64,000 bases of DNA from NCBI GenBank assembly GCA_964017195.1, contig CAXHKT010000166.1, positions 172,062 through 236,061 of the forward strand. The letters are read 5' to 3'. The DNA comes from Siderastrea radians (taxonomy: Eukaryota > Cnidaria > Anthozoa > Scleractinia > Rhizangiidae). Below, one piece after another: positions 47,402 through 55,860 of the stretch (position 1 is the first letter of the stretch; each line of letters opens with the position of its first letter). The position numbers and the translations under genes were made by a program. Under the pieces are notes generated by a model that had not been told where the DNA came from, ran no database searches, and saw only the letters and a program-made list of their open reading frames with translations.

Positions 47402-48562
47402 TTAATTCTTTGTGAATTTCTTCTTGGGTTGGAACCGATTCTGCTGTTGGTTTGACTTGGGGGGATATACATTCCCCCCTCTGTGGGCCAAAAAAGGCTT
47501 GCTCTGATTACCTTGATAAAAGTTTCCCCTGAAATGACTGTTACTGTGGTTCTTTGATTTAGCATGTCCTTTCTTGTTATCAGGAGTTACAGAGCTCATT
47601 AGTTTATTTGTTGTCTTGAGTTCTTGCAGAGTTTTGGGGAGATCCTCACCAAATAGCAGCTTCCCCGGTTTAAGAGTTCGTGAACAAGCCTGTTTGAACT
47701 CTTGGTTCAAGTAAGGGCGGATTGCATCCCTTCGTTTAAACGAAAGTTCCTTATGCACATGCCCAATCAAGGCGACAGAATCAGTCAGCCTAGGTATCAG
47801 AGTTTTATAGTCAGGAGATGTTTTCTTCTCCCTATGACTAAGTAAGTCATCCACAGTGACAATAATGGCACTAGAGACCTTAATTAAAGTGTCTTGCAAC
47901 ACTGACGTTCTAATATCTGACCTCTTGGAGCTTGTATTAAGTTTGCCCCAAATCTCCGAATTAATTTTGGGGACAAATAACTCGTGGCAATTACTAGGTA
48001 TCTTGTATTTTTGAGTTAACTCTTTACGTTTCTCGACAGTGTATTCTGTTTGAAATTTGTCATTAACCAGTTTGGATAGTTTTTCGGACACTGGCGGTCC
48101 ACTTTCGTCGGATGAGCTCAGTGAGGTCGTGATTTGGGACAGTAAATCATCATTATCGACCTCCTCATCCTCTAGCTCGTCTAGGCTACCTTCGCCACTC
48201 AACAAGCTTAACCTGTCGTCATCGGGAACTTTGGCATTATTGATTGCTTCCTCTGAAGCTGGGTCGGTCTCTTTGTCAGAAACCTCAATAATCACTTCAT
48301 CTGAAGTATTTAGCGCTTTCTCTGAAGCATTGGTGGCATTACTCGATTCTCCTGAACCGAGCTTTGCTCGTTTGGAAGCCGGTGCCATTTCACTCGACTT
48401 GCGTTTGCTCTCTACTAAGTCACGAAGCATAGAATTCGAGGAGACTAAGTTCTCCCGCATTGCACTTAGCACAGATAAGAGACTTTTGTTAAGACTGCCT
48501 TCCTCGTGAAGTTGAGCAGAGTCCGTAGTCTCTATATCTTCGGTCGTGCCAGTGGCGGCCAT
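47402..48562 (-). CDS. DIRS gag-like ORF
   Basis: The frame is open from 48625. I prefer the ATG at 48562 ('MAATGTTEDIETTDS') because the 21 residues before it look like leader. The N-terminal third is acidic and Ser-rich ('DEVIIEVSDKETDPASEEAI', 'SLDELEDEEVDNDDLLSQI'). The middle has a compact helical region ('KYKIPSNCHELFVPKINSEIWGKLN', 'KVSSAIIVTVDDLLSHREK', 'FGEDLPKTLQELK'). The tail is basic and Asn/Gln-rich ('SKNHSNSHFRGNFYQGNQSKPF'), suiting nucleic acid binding. No zinc knuckle. Role by analogy: RNP assembly of the retroelement. Confidence 0.82.
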   Translation of the reverse strand: MAATGTTEDIETTDSAQLHEEGSLNKSLLSVLSAMRENLVSSNSMLRDLVESKRKSSEMAPASKRAKLGSGESSNATNASEKALNTSDEVIIEVSDKETDPASEEAINNAKVPDDDRLSLLSGEGSLDELEDEEVDNDDLLSQITTSLSSSDESGPPVSEKLSKLVNDKFQTEYTVEKRKELTQKYKIPSNCHELFVPKINSEIWGKLNTSSKRSDIRTSVLQDTLIKVSSAIIVTVDDLLSHREKKTSPDYKTLIPRLTDSVALIGHVHKELSFKRRDAIRPYLNQEFKQACSRTLKPGKLLFGEDLPKTLQELKTTNKLMSSVTPDNKKGHAKSKNHSNSHFRGNFYQGNQSKPFLAHRGGNVYPPKSNQQQNRFQPKKKFTKN

Positions 48563-48780
48563 GTTTTTCCTGAATGAAAAGCGCGGGAAAAACGTAAGCG
48601 GAAAAAACAAGAATTCAGTGCTCAATTTCTACTCAGCCTGTCGTGGATAGCAATCTATTCAATATCCCAATGTGCTGGGAGTTTCCAAGGTGGATATCCG
48701 TCCCGTGTAGAGGGAACAAAACCAGTTTTAAACGGAGCAGCAAAAAACTACGCCTAATCCTTGACACAAGGTCTACACAA

Positions 48781-48854
48781 CTGACTTGACGCATGCGCTG
48801 CACTCTCTCTCGTACCACTCCGTAACGACCTTGGCTGATGACGAAATAGAATTA
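48781..48854 (-). repeat. DIRS 5' inverted terminal repeat
   Basis: On the minus strand it reads TAATTCTATTTCGTCATCAG then CCAAGG..., ending with GCATGCGTCAAGTCAG. It is inverted with respect to 43740-43814, and its outer 50 bp recur in the internal complementary region. The outside base pair step is GAAATCC, the coding sequence of the interrupted host exon. Confidence 0.82.
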
Positions 48855-48984
48855 GGATTTCTCCTCGAAATATCGCAGCGGGTTTGACAAATGGAAGAAA
48901 ACGAGCATGACAGCTCCGAAGCTGACATCTTTGCTTCAGACAAGAGATCGATTTATCCGTTTTGTGCGCATGTACTGTCAGTTT

Positions 48985-49520
48985 AAATAAATTAGAGCTC
49001 GTGTAATTGAATTTGTGAGACTGCACGAAGGAATGTGCACGCGCAGTTTGTTTTTCACTTGTGGAGTTCCAGTGAAGTCAGTGAAGTTTTTAAACAGACA
49101 CATGTGGTGGACCCTGGGTGGTTTCACGTACGTCTAGATCTAAGATACATTGTACTTAACTTATAAATATTACGAAGAAAGGCACTATCGTGCAGTGATA
49201 TGGTTGTGATAATGCTTGTAATTAAATTTGCGTGACCGCACAAAGGTATGTACACGTGCAGTTTGTTTTACACTCGTGGAGTTCCCATAAAGTTTTTAAA
49301 CAAACAAGTGTGGTGAATCCTTGGTGGCTTGGCGTATGTTTTGAGGTAAGATACTTTAATTAATAAACGCTAAGAAAAAAAGCACTTTTGGCAATGATAT
49401 AGTTGTGATAGCATTTGTAGTGGAAATTGTGGGACTGCACGAAGGTATGCACACGCGAAGTTTGTTTTACGCTTGTGGTGAATCCTGGGTGGTTTCACGT
49501 ATGCTTTTAGGTAAGATGCT
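48985..49520. repeat. ~200-bp tandem repeat upstream of the DDE-like gene
   Basis: Three imperfect units marked by GACTGCACGAAGG (49019), GACCGCACAAAGG (49234) and GACTGCACGAAGG (49433), a period of about 200-215 bp. Each unit has GCAGTTTGTTTT (GCGAAGTTTGTTTT in the last), TTTTTAAACA (first two) and CCTGGGTGGTTTCACGTA or a variant. It begins about 60 bp upstream of the gene start at 48928, so it occupies the promoter region. This is either a promoter repeat or subterminal repeats of a larger element. Confidence 0.72.
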
Positions 49521-49867
49521 ATGGTTGCGGGGAATGTTTTCATCTCTTTGCCACTAAAATATTCTGGATCTGATCGTCCAAAATATAATGGAAGGGAAAA
49601 CCCTGTGTATTTCAGATTAAACCTCATCTTTTTCTAATTTATTCTAGAAACATTGAAATTTGACATAATTATAGCATCAGAAGGCTGTTCAGTTGCACAA
49701 ACGTTTTAATAGATTAAAAAAAATAAAAAACACGCATTTCCTGGTGAAAAGTTGTGGGATTTTAAAAAGAGCTGCCCCTGCTGGGTGGCCCGTTGCCCCG
49801 TTTTGGTATCCGCTGACCATTGCTGAGCCCAAAGTGTAAACAATTGCAAGCTGTAGAGACAATTCGC

Positions 49868-50947
49868 CAGTGTTGTTGTCTCACCGTAATTTGTGCCTAA
49901 AAAAATTTAGAATCGTTGAAAAGAGCCAGATTTTGTAATCCAGAGGCTAGGAAAGCCCACCACGGTACGTCTACGGGAGAATCGTCAATGGTAGCTCACC
50001 GAACATGCAGTGTGTCAATTGAAAGCCAGAGCTTTATGTTGTATGTCGCTGAATGGAGTTCAAAAGTCGAGCTGCAAACGATCAGCAGGATTCCGGAAGC
50101 GCTGTGATCGCAGCAAATGTACCAAGAGAGCTCGTGAGTACTTCTTGAGACTACAATAGTCGATGATTGAAGGGTTTATACTTCCCTTGTTGCCGAGGAA
50201 ACTGCAATTTTTCAGAGATATTTAGCTCTTCAGATGCCTTTATAGCGGTAATATTCTCTTGAATATTATAGAGACAGTTATACCCCTGTGTTTTATCTTT
50301 GTATGATTATTTTAGGTTGAAACGGATACCATTCGCTGAACAGAACACCTGCAGTTGTCTTTGCCTCAAAATTATGTTGCCTTGTTTTAACAAAACCTGA
50401 TACTGGGAACCTGTGATGGTTGGTAAACGTCTGGGACTACTGTGGGAAATTTTTAAAGTGCCCCAAAATTTTATTGCTGATATTGTTAGCACAAAGGATG
50501 GTCTTCATCGTCGTATGCCTTTTATTGACAGCAAGAGTGGCGCATTGGAGATTTTTGGACCTAAAACCTGCTATTTTAGTACCATAGAAAAAATTCAGTG
50601 TCACGTGGGTATTGACAGGTCTTAATTAGCAGCAATTGATTGAGTCACTCTGACAACTTCACATTCTAATAACAAGAGAACAATTAATACCCATGCAAAA
50701 GATGAAAGAAGTCCGTTGAAGTTTGAGTGTAGAGGAACTGCCTATTTTTGCTGCAAATTTTCATCAATTTAAGGGGTTTTCTTGGGAAAATCAGGGGGGT
50801 AATCTAACTCCCCCCGGTTAAATCCAAAAGGTGAACCACTTTGGATTCTTGAGTTTCTGGTTGAGTCCTTTAAACTGCCTAAGTTTCATTGAAATCGGTG
50901 AGATGGCTTGTGCCACCCCTGCCTGGTGCTCTCATGGATGCTTTCTT
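49868..50947 (+). repeat. Right copy of the ~1-kb repeat, inverted relative to 35655-36750
   Basis: Matches the reverse complement of 35655-36750 along its length with scattered substitutions and small gaps. The outer ends agree up to CACCAGGCAGG...TTAAGAAAGC and then diverge; no common target duplication was seen. The frame 50413-50625 ('VPQNFIADIVSTKDGLHRRMPFIDSKSGALEIFG') is the counterpart of the one in the left copy. An upstream exon-like stretch 'RFCNPEARKAHHGTST' corresponds to 'KFYNHETGKAHRGMST' in the left copy, hinting that the repeat derives from a gene. Confidence 0.75.
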
Positions 50948-51035
50948 AATGTGTTCCAGCTACTCTGCAAAATTGACATATTAAGTTGATATATTGTATT
51001 ATGTTATCAAGTACTGCCAAGAGTGGTTTTTTCAC

Positions 51036-51640
51036 TTATTAGCAGTTCGAAGTTTTTATAATTAACATTACATTGTTCAGTGGAATTCTTTTTTGTTTTG
51101 TTTTGTGTTTCAGTACTGAGGTTCGAAGTGCACACGATGCATGCATGTTTTTATGTTCAAGTTGCTTGCCAGGGAACCTCTTCATTTCATCAATCAGTTC
51201 ATTGAGACCATCTCTCCTCTTGACCATGTTGTTGATGTCCTTCAATGTAACGGATTTCCCCGTTTCTTAACTTGTGTGCTGCTGAATCAATTTCTTGTTG
51301 GCCTTCAGTTTTAAGCATTAATTTCCCCTTAGCCTTTGCCTTCTTGTCAATCGCTCTGTTAACAAAAATTGCTGAAATTGGTGTGCAATCTGATATGTTT
51401 TGGCATTACATTTGGCAATCAATTTTTGGCATGATCAGTGTAGTCCCCAATATAGCTGGTTGGTGACTCTGTGGAATTTCATCACCTGCAGTTGTTTCTC
51501 TTCCATTGGCTGGCTGATTTCTGCATGGAGTGTCATCGGCTGCAGTTGAGGGTGACTGTTTAATAACTTCAGCGTGAGGTGAATTGCTAATACAAAGCAG
51601 TCTCAAGTCCACCCGCTTGGCCATCATCAGCCAGTGAATT
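51036..51640 (-). other. Possible C-terminal exons of the Ulp1-like relic
   Basis: Minus frames 'AIDKKAKAKGKLMLKTEGQQEIDSAAHKLRNGEI' (about 51365-51260) and 'LKDINNMVKRRDGLNELIDEMKRFPGKQLEHKNMHASC' (51245-51120) are charged, helical and protein-like, and a 73-codon frame (51627-51406) lies before them. They share strand and order with the protease relic, but linkage is not shown. Confidence 0.35.
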
Positions 51641-51689
51641 ATTACATGTCCCGAGCAATTGGTTCTGGGAGTGACACTTTTTTTTATTT

Positions 51690-52539
51690 AGGAAACCATG
51701 TCTCCATAAGAGCTGATGTAAGCTCCTCATGGCACCCCATATGGTGACAATTACGCCACAAATATTGCCATAAGTCTGAAGTGGAATATTTCTGAGGCAG
51801 TTGCTTGAGCACTGATGTGTTTAATTACTGTTAACTGGTTTTCCTTGTGGGCAAGAAATCTACCCTGTGCTGATTTTACAGATACAGTGGAACCTCGATT
51901 TAACGAACCTCTATATAACGAAGTTCTCGGTATAACGAACGATATTTTTCATCCCAGTAATAGCGTAATGTATGGAAAAGAACCTCGATATAACGAACCC
52001 TCGATATAACGAACCAATTTCCCCAGTCCCTTGGCACTTTGTTAAATCGAGGTTCCACTGTAGTTTCGTTTTGGAAAATGCATCCATTATTTGATTTGCA
52101 ATGTCTTTCAGATCTTTAAGAGGAGCCCATCCAACGGTGTCATAGTAAAACTGTTTGTTTTCCAGTGTGTCATTGTACAGCAGAGTCCAGTGACGTCCAG
52201 GTTTACTCGGTGTGGCTACTGCAAATGTTTCATTTATGTCACCACCTACATTTACAATAAAAGTGAAAAAAGTTATTTTGCCATTCTTTGTCTCAGCTAC
52301 TTCTTGAAGCTCGTTTTCCGTTGATCCAACTGAATAGTTAAGAATAAAAGCTTTGCTTCCACTACTTTCATTGTTAATTGGACCCAAAACACCTTGGTTG
52401 ACTGCTTAATCAGGCTTAACCAGTTGTTTCCAGTGAGGGTAGCCAGGTCAGATGTTAAGATGGTTCTATTCAGAACCACTGTGTCATCACAATGGTTAAA
52501 AATAAGTCTTTCATATTCGTGAAGTAAACCGTTTGGCAT
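51690..52539 (-). pseudogene. Ulp1-like (C48) cysteine protease relic
   Basis: The first frame reads 'MPNGLLHEYERLIFNHCDDTVVLNRTILTSDLATLTGNNWLSLIKQSTKVFW' (52539-52390). A one-base shift leads to 'GPINNESSGSKAFILNY...GRHWTLLYNDTLENKQFYYDTVGWAPLKDLKDIANQIMDAF' (to about 52063). His in 'RHWTLL' and Asp in 'YYDTVGW' fit the Ulp1/SENP catalytic pair. After a 176-bp MITE, 'PLQTYGNICGVIVTIWG' may hold the catalytic Gln and Cys (Cys codon near 51759), though another open frame ('LPQKYSTSDLWQYLWRNCHHMGCHEEL') overlaps it. Ulp1-like proteases remove SUMO and are often carried by large DNA transposons. Inactive because of the shift and the insertion. Confidence 0.58.
51885..52060. mobile_element. pogo/Tigger-like MITE (TA-flanked)
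   Basis: The ends CAGTGGAACCTCGATTTAAC and, inverted, GTTAAATCGAGGTTCCACTG are perfect 20-bp inverted repeats, with TA on each side (51883-51884 and 52061-52062). CAGTGGAACCTCG is a recognised pogo/Tigger-type terminus. The interior repeats TATAACGAAC and CCTCGATATAACGAA. It is 176 bp and inserted in the Ulp1-like relic. Confidence 0.88.
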
Positions 52540-52939
52540 AAAACGTCATTCATTCTGCTTGTTGTGTAAAAGGCATTTTTGAGGATAACATCCTACAAAA
52601 AAATAAGTAATAAGAATAGTAACTAAATAACAATGACTATTGAAATAACATTGCATCAATACATTTAACCCCAATGAGTGAACACTACCTAATTTCTTCC
52701 AAATTCTTGTAGGTGATGAGAATGAAGGGAATGATCAACAAAAAAAGTTGTCTTCATGTTACTTCTTTAAGAGTCTTTGCATGTTGTTATGTTACACAGT
52801 GTAAACGTGTACAATTTTTCATGTGCTGGGAGTGTTTTTGCTGAGGATTATCCTATTTGATGATTTCAAACAATGGAATGTCGTATCTTAATCAACAAAA
52901 CTCAATTTACAGGCTTTCAAAAATAGCCAAGATCCCACC

Positions 52940-53820
52940 ACATTGAAAATTGGAATTCTGCCAAACGTCAGTGCAGTTGCAAAGCTCTGTGCAGGGAAGG
53001 TTGGCTTTTAAGCATTTCCATCGATTGCTGGTACATCCAGTCTTGCATCCGCATTTTAGCAATTCACTGCAGGCTTAAGACACTTCTGGGAGTCTTGTCA
53101 ACCGGCTGCCAGCGGTTGTTTCTCATCTTTCAGCCAACCCGTGTGGAGGAGAAATCCTCCACTGGCTCTCTAAGGTCATGCAGACGTTCGCTTGGTATGC
53201 TGCCCTGTTACAGTGATGTAGAAGAGCGTCCTGGAAATTAAAGCGAGAGGAACAAATAGAACAGAGGAATTAGACTGGGAAAAGCTGTGTAGAAACCTGG
53301 TCATGAAAGAATTCACCTGTGTTGGTGGAATACTTTCCAGAGGTTGCCCTTTTTTGGCGAAGAACTCTCTTCTTGTGGCGATAACCTTACTTGCAGAACT
53401 GTTTTTGTCGTAAAGAACAACAAATCACTCGATGACAGAGAATGCTGCAGAGTCAGCATCTAACACGGTAAGCTTGCCATCCACAACACTCAGAAAAGGT
53501 TCTGTAACTTCTTGGTACACGTTCCAAGCGTCCCATGCAGACTTTGTCCCTCTTCCCTGGAAAGATGATGTGGTATCCCAGCCAGTGAGGGCATTGAATA
53601 GTGGAAGCACCTTCGCTTTTCTAGGCCGGAAGGCTTCGCTGATGGTATTGATTGATATGTACTGGAAATGTTTTACCATGCCAAAGGCGATCCGCACACT
53701 TACATCAGTCCGGATTAAGCACAGGTTACTGTACTCCACAATAGAAATGACCACTGCATCTGCTAGTATTCACGGTTCTGATCGGTACTTTCTGAAACTT
53801 ATTCTGAGATGATTTAAGGC
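52940..53820 (-). pseudogene. 3' part of a Cys-rich protein with 'ALTG.DTTSSF' motif (PIN/FEN-like?)
   Basis: Minus frames in order: 'KVPIRTVNT' (near 53800); after a one-base shift 'ADAVVISIVEYSN...RIAFGMVKHFQYISINTISEAFRPRKAKVLPLFNALTGWDTTSSFQGRGTKSAWDAW' (53754-53425) to a TGA; still in frame 'FVVLYDKNSSASKVIATRREFFAKKGQPLESIPPTQ' to a GTGAAT donor (about 53318); next exon 'DALLHHCNRAAYQAN...' (from 53235) with frame changes, and a Cys-rich tail 'KCLKANLPCTELCNCTD' (about 53030-52960). The order is that of a widespread invertebrate family I know only as uncharacterised. The 'RTVDTDVVVL...ALTGCDT' layout resembles the metal-binding Asps of PIN/FEN nucleases (inference). Shift and stop make it a pseudogene. 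Confidence 0.6.
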
Positions 53821-54499
53821 TCATTCTTTTGACTGTTACGACGATCACGAATTCTCAGATGCACAGATCATGTCCATTTCTCTTACACAGTTGATGGTGT
53901 TCCAGATACGGTATGACTGGATACAAATTTTCTGCACCTTTGCTGCGAAATTTTGGTCTTCTAGCTTAGCAGCCAGCCTTGTACCCAGACTCTTTTGGTT
54001 CGTCCTGTATGAATAGAATCAGCTATGTCACGGAATACGGGAGCCTGTAAACACCCAAGCAACATTGTCCTGTCAGTTGTCTGAAATACTCGTGTTAGAT
54101 AATTGAGCCTATGTTCTAAGTGGCAACATGTCGGTTGCTCGCTTTTGTTTAACAGAGGAATTCTTACAACATTTTGTACACGGATGCTTCTTATTACAAG
54201 GTGGCGGTGCAAGATGACATCAAAGGGGAGAAGAATTTACTCAACAATAAATTTGTTATAAAATAGTGGTTAAAAGCAAGGTAAGATAATCTTAATGGAA
54301 TCGTAGCTTGCATACTCAGAAGAATCCCGTATGAATAGCAAATACAAGTCTAAGTACAGGTGCCGTACGAATAGCTACTGTGTGAAAAGAACTAAATAGT
54401 AGGTGATGATCCTGCAGGATTCATATTTTTAATACCACGATTATTTTCTGTGAACTGATGTATGATTGGGTTGACAGGCTCCAGTGAGTTAACACATCT
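53821..54499. other. Stretch without a defined gene
   Basis: Minus frames around 53961-54212 and 53900 ('LAAKLEDQNFAAKVQKICIQSYRIWNT') look partly protein-like, and 'PPPCNKKHPCTKC' near 54200 is Cys-rich, but they are too short to place. They may be upstream exons of the neighbouring relic or the piggyBac C-terminal finger. Confidence 0.3.
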
Positions 54500-54706
54500 C
54501 TACACACTTGAGATATTCTCGCTTGAAGAATTGCTAGATTGGCTTTCTTTCTCCGAAACTTCTTCTTCTTTGCTATTGCTCTCGTCTGAGGATGAAACGA
54601 GATCACTACTATCAGCCTCAAAGTTCTCATGGTCCGAGTTAGTTGGGGATGTATCATCACGATCATTGTAAGTGGCTGACGAAGGCCGATCAATGTCGAA
54701 AACCAC
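54500..54706 (-). CDS. Acidic N-terminal exon, possibly of a piggyBac-type transposase
   Basis: The 68-residue frame 'MVFDIDRPSSATYNDRDDTSPTNSDHENFEADSSDLVSSSDESNSKEEEVSEKESQSSNSSSENISSV' in part: Ser/Asp/Glu-rich and disordered. It begins 340 bp inside a piggyBac-like terminus (55046). piggyBac transposases open with such an acidic segment, but no catalytic domain follows, so the assignment is inference. The start codon lies within the duplicated 120-bp unit. Confidence 0.35.
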   Translation of the reverse strand: MVFDIDRPSSATYNDRDDTSPTNSDHENFEADSSDLVSSSDESNSKEEEVSEKESQSSNSSSENISSV

Positions 54707-54905
54707 TTCACTTTTGCAAACAAAGGATCCGAATATTCACAATGCCTTCCAAAAATTACTCACTTAGTAGTTGGCAAATATCTGCTCACGATCATTGTAA
54801 GTGGCTGACGAAGGCCGATCAATGTCGAAAACCACTTCACTTTTGCAAACAAAGGATCCGAATATTCACAATGCCTTCCAAAAATTACTCACTTAGTAGT
54901 TGGCA
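54657..54905. repeat. Perfect 120-bp direct duplication with 9-bp spacer
   Basis: 54657-54776 and 54786-54905 are identical over 120 bp by eye; the period is 129 bp and the spacer is AATATCTGC. The unit starts TCACGATCATTGTAAGTGGC and ends TAGTAGTTGGCA. It includes the start codon of the acidic frame. The identity implies a recent event, or an assembly duplicate. Confidence 0.9.
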
Positions 54906-54959
54906 TTTGATTGGTCGAGTGAAGGCATTGTTATTTGAAGTTAGCCAATCAAAACTAAT

Positions 54960-55050
54960 GCCAGTGCCAGGGACAATTAAATCAGCCCTGGCACATCTAG
55001 AAGTGTATTTGTGGGCCGATAGGATCGACCTCTGGCATATCTAGGGTTAA
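54960..55050. mobile_element. piggyBac-like right terminus (TTAA)
   Basis: Read inward from TTAA (55047-55050) the end is CCCTAGATATGCCAGAGG, close to piggyBac-type CCCTAGA.. termini. A subterminal palindrome GTGCCAGGG..CCCTGGCAC lies at about 54964-54994. The other end was not found, so this is half an element or a truncated one. Confidence 0.5.
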
Positions 55051-55169
55051 AGGCAATATGTTAATACAACAGTGCGACCATGTTGTAAATGTGTAAATAA
55101 ATTATGCAAGAAAACTAACCAGAAACAAGAACAAAAGCACACTAATGAGAAGGTGGTGGAGCACTAATC

Positions 55170-55860
55170 AAAAGCGAAGCCAGTGAGAACTGTGAACACG
55201 CAATAAAAGAAAAGAGAGGAATGGTGAAAAAATAGCACGTGAGATCGTACAAACTGGCAAGGCTGTAGTATGAGGACCCAGCATTCAATTCAAGCAGATG
55301 GTTTTGACTTGCTTGAATAGATCACCTCTAAAGGCTTGTGATCAGTTAGTAATTCAATGTGGACACCATAAAGATCAACATAAAATGACTCGCATGCTCA
55401 CATTAAATAGACCCAATGCTTTTCCATCTGGGAATAGTGGTGCTCCACATCTGTTAGGCTTCTGCTTGTGTAAACAACACCAGCCTATTCCTGAATCGGG
55501 ATGGCACTCCCGTCCTACTTGGCTTGCATCAGCCGGCACTTAGGTCTTGGCATTCTTGTCAAAATATGGCAGGGTTTCGGCCCTGGAAAGTTTCTCCTTC
55601 AGCTGCTGTAAAACCTATCACGTTCACATTGCCATTGAAATGTAACTCGTTGCTGGGTGAACTTTCTTAACGGTTCCGCTGTGGTCTGCAGATCAGGGAT
55701 TAAACGGCTACAGAAATTTACTAGTCTAAGGAAGTTCCGGACTTCAGTGCCACTCTTCAATTCTCTCACCTCAAACACTGCTTTCACTTTGTCTTCTACA
55801 GGACCTATCTCCCAATTTTTTATGTTAGACCTGCAGAATAAGACACAATTACGCACTTCC
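55170..55860 (-). pseudogene. Ty3/gypsy RT-RNase H relic
   Basis: The minus frame 55856-55599 reads 'VEDKVKAVFEVRELKSGTEVRNFLRLVNFCSRLIPDLQTTAEPLRKFTQQRVTFQW', the connection between RT and RNase H of gypsy-like elements (KV.A...R.P....EVR.FLGL.NYC.RFIP). RNase H remnants follow in shifted frames with stops ('KPNRCGAPLFPDGKALGLFNVSMR', 'QAFRGDLFKQVKT', 'WVLILQPCQFV') to about 55170. It is distinct from the copy at 8430-10940. Confidence 0.78.

Larger units (their letters stand above)
43698..48854 (-). mobile_element. Full-length DIRS-type tyrosine-recombinase retrotransposon
   Basis: The element is 5.15 kb with three intact ORFs in DIRS order (gag-like, RT-RNase H, tyrosine recombinase), a 5' inverted terminal repeat (48781-48854), a 3' inverted terminal repeat (43698-43814) and an internal complementary region (44009-44148) in which complements of both outer ends abut. 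The shared core TAATT occurs at the 5' end (48850-48854), at the 3' end (43698-43702) and at the centre of the internal region (44095-44099), as expected if a circle joins the two ends at TAATT and integrates there. The target is exon 1 of the DDE-like gene. With no frame break in any ORF it may be recently active. There is no integrase and no LTR; integration should be by the recombinase without target duplication. Confidence 0.88.
38204..48928 (-). pseudogene. DDE-like multi-domain gene of unknown function, exon 1 split by a DIRS element
   Basis: Exons on the minus strand: 1 (48928-48855 plus 43702-43377, interrupted by the DIRS element), 2 (43098-42905), 3 (42009-41174), 4 (40791-40691), 5 (40540-40285), 6 (40109-39831), 7 (39524-38204). 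Borders are GT..AG and phases fit for 1/2, 2/3, 3/4, 4/5 and 5/6. Order of parts: Cys/His module ('ICPKHRDDLG', then 'GICRACRREH'), a helical region ('RTSRYYKHKAVQVVETVLEAI'), a turn ending 'PLSRSTLCNILK', a Cys/His cluster ('DHCSTYAL', 'CTHLHDITCDRC'), a DDE-like core ('MDWAMKFL', 'LRSDNAGCYH', 'YDFSDPQAGK'), a C2H2 finger (CPEEGC...HLDIGEH), and a basic helical C-terminus ('KRASRFSDKVRSYLKDIFLQGEETGNKA'). I recall a multicopy uncharacterised cnidarian family of this build. Breaks: single-base frameshifts near 41347 and 39925, a shift in exon 4 near 40735, and stops at 39280, 38854 and 38680. Not a processed copy because introns remain. Confidence 0.8.

Noticed and set aside
48830..48845. Hammerhead-ribozyme-like CTGATGACGAAA in the DIRS terminal repeat
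   Set aside because: CTGATGA and GAAA are directly adjacent, with no room for stem II, so the fold cannot form.
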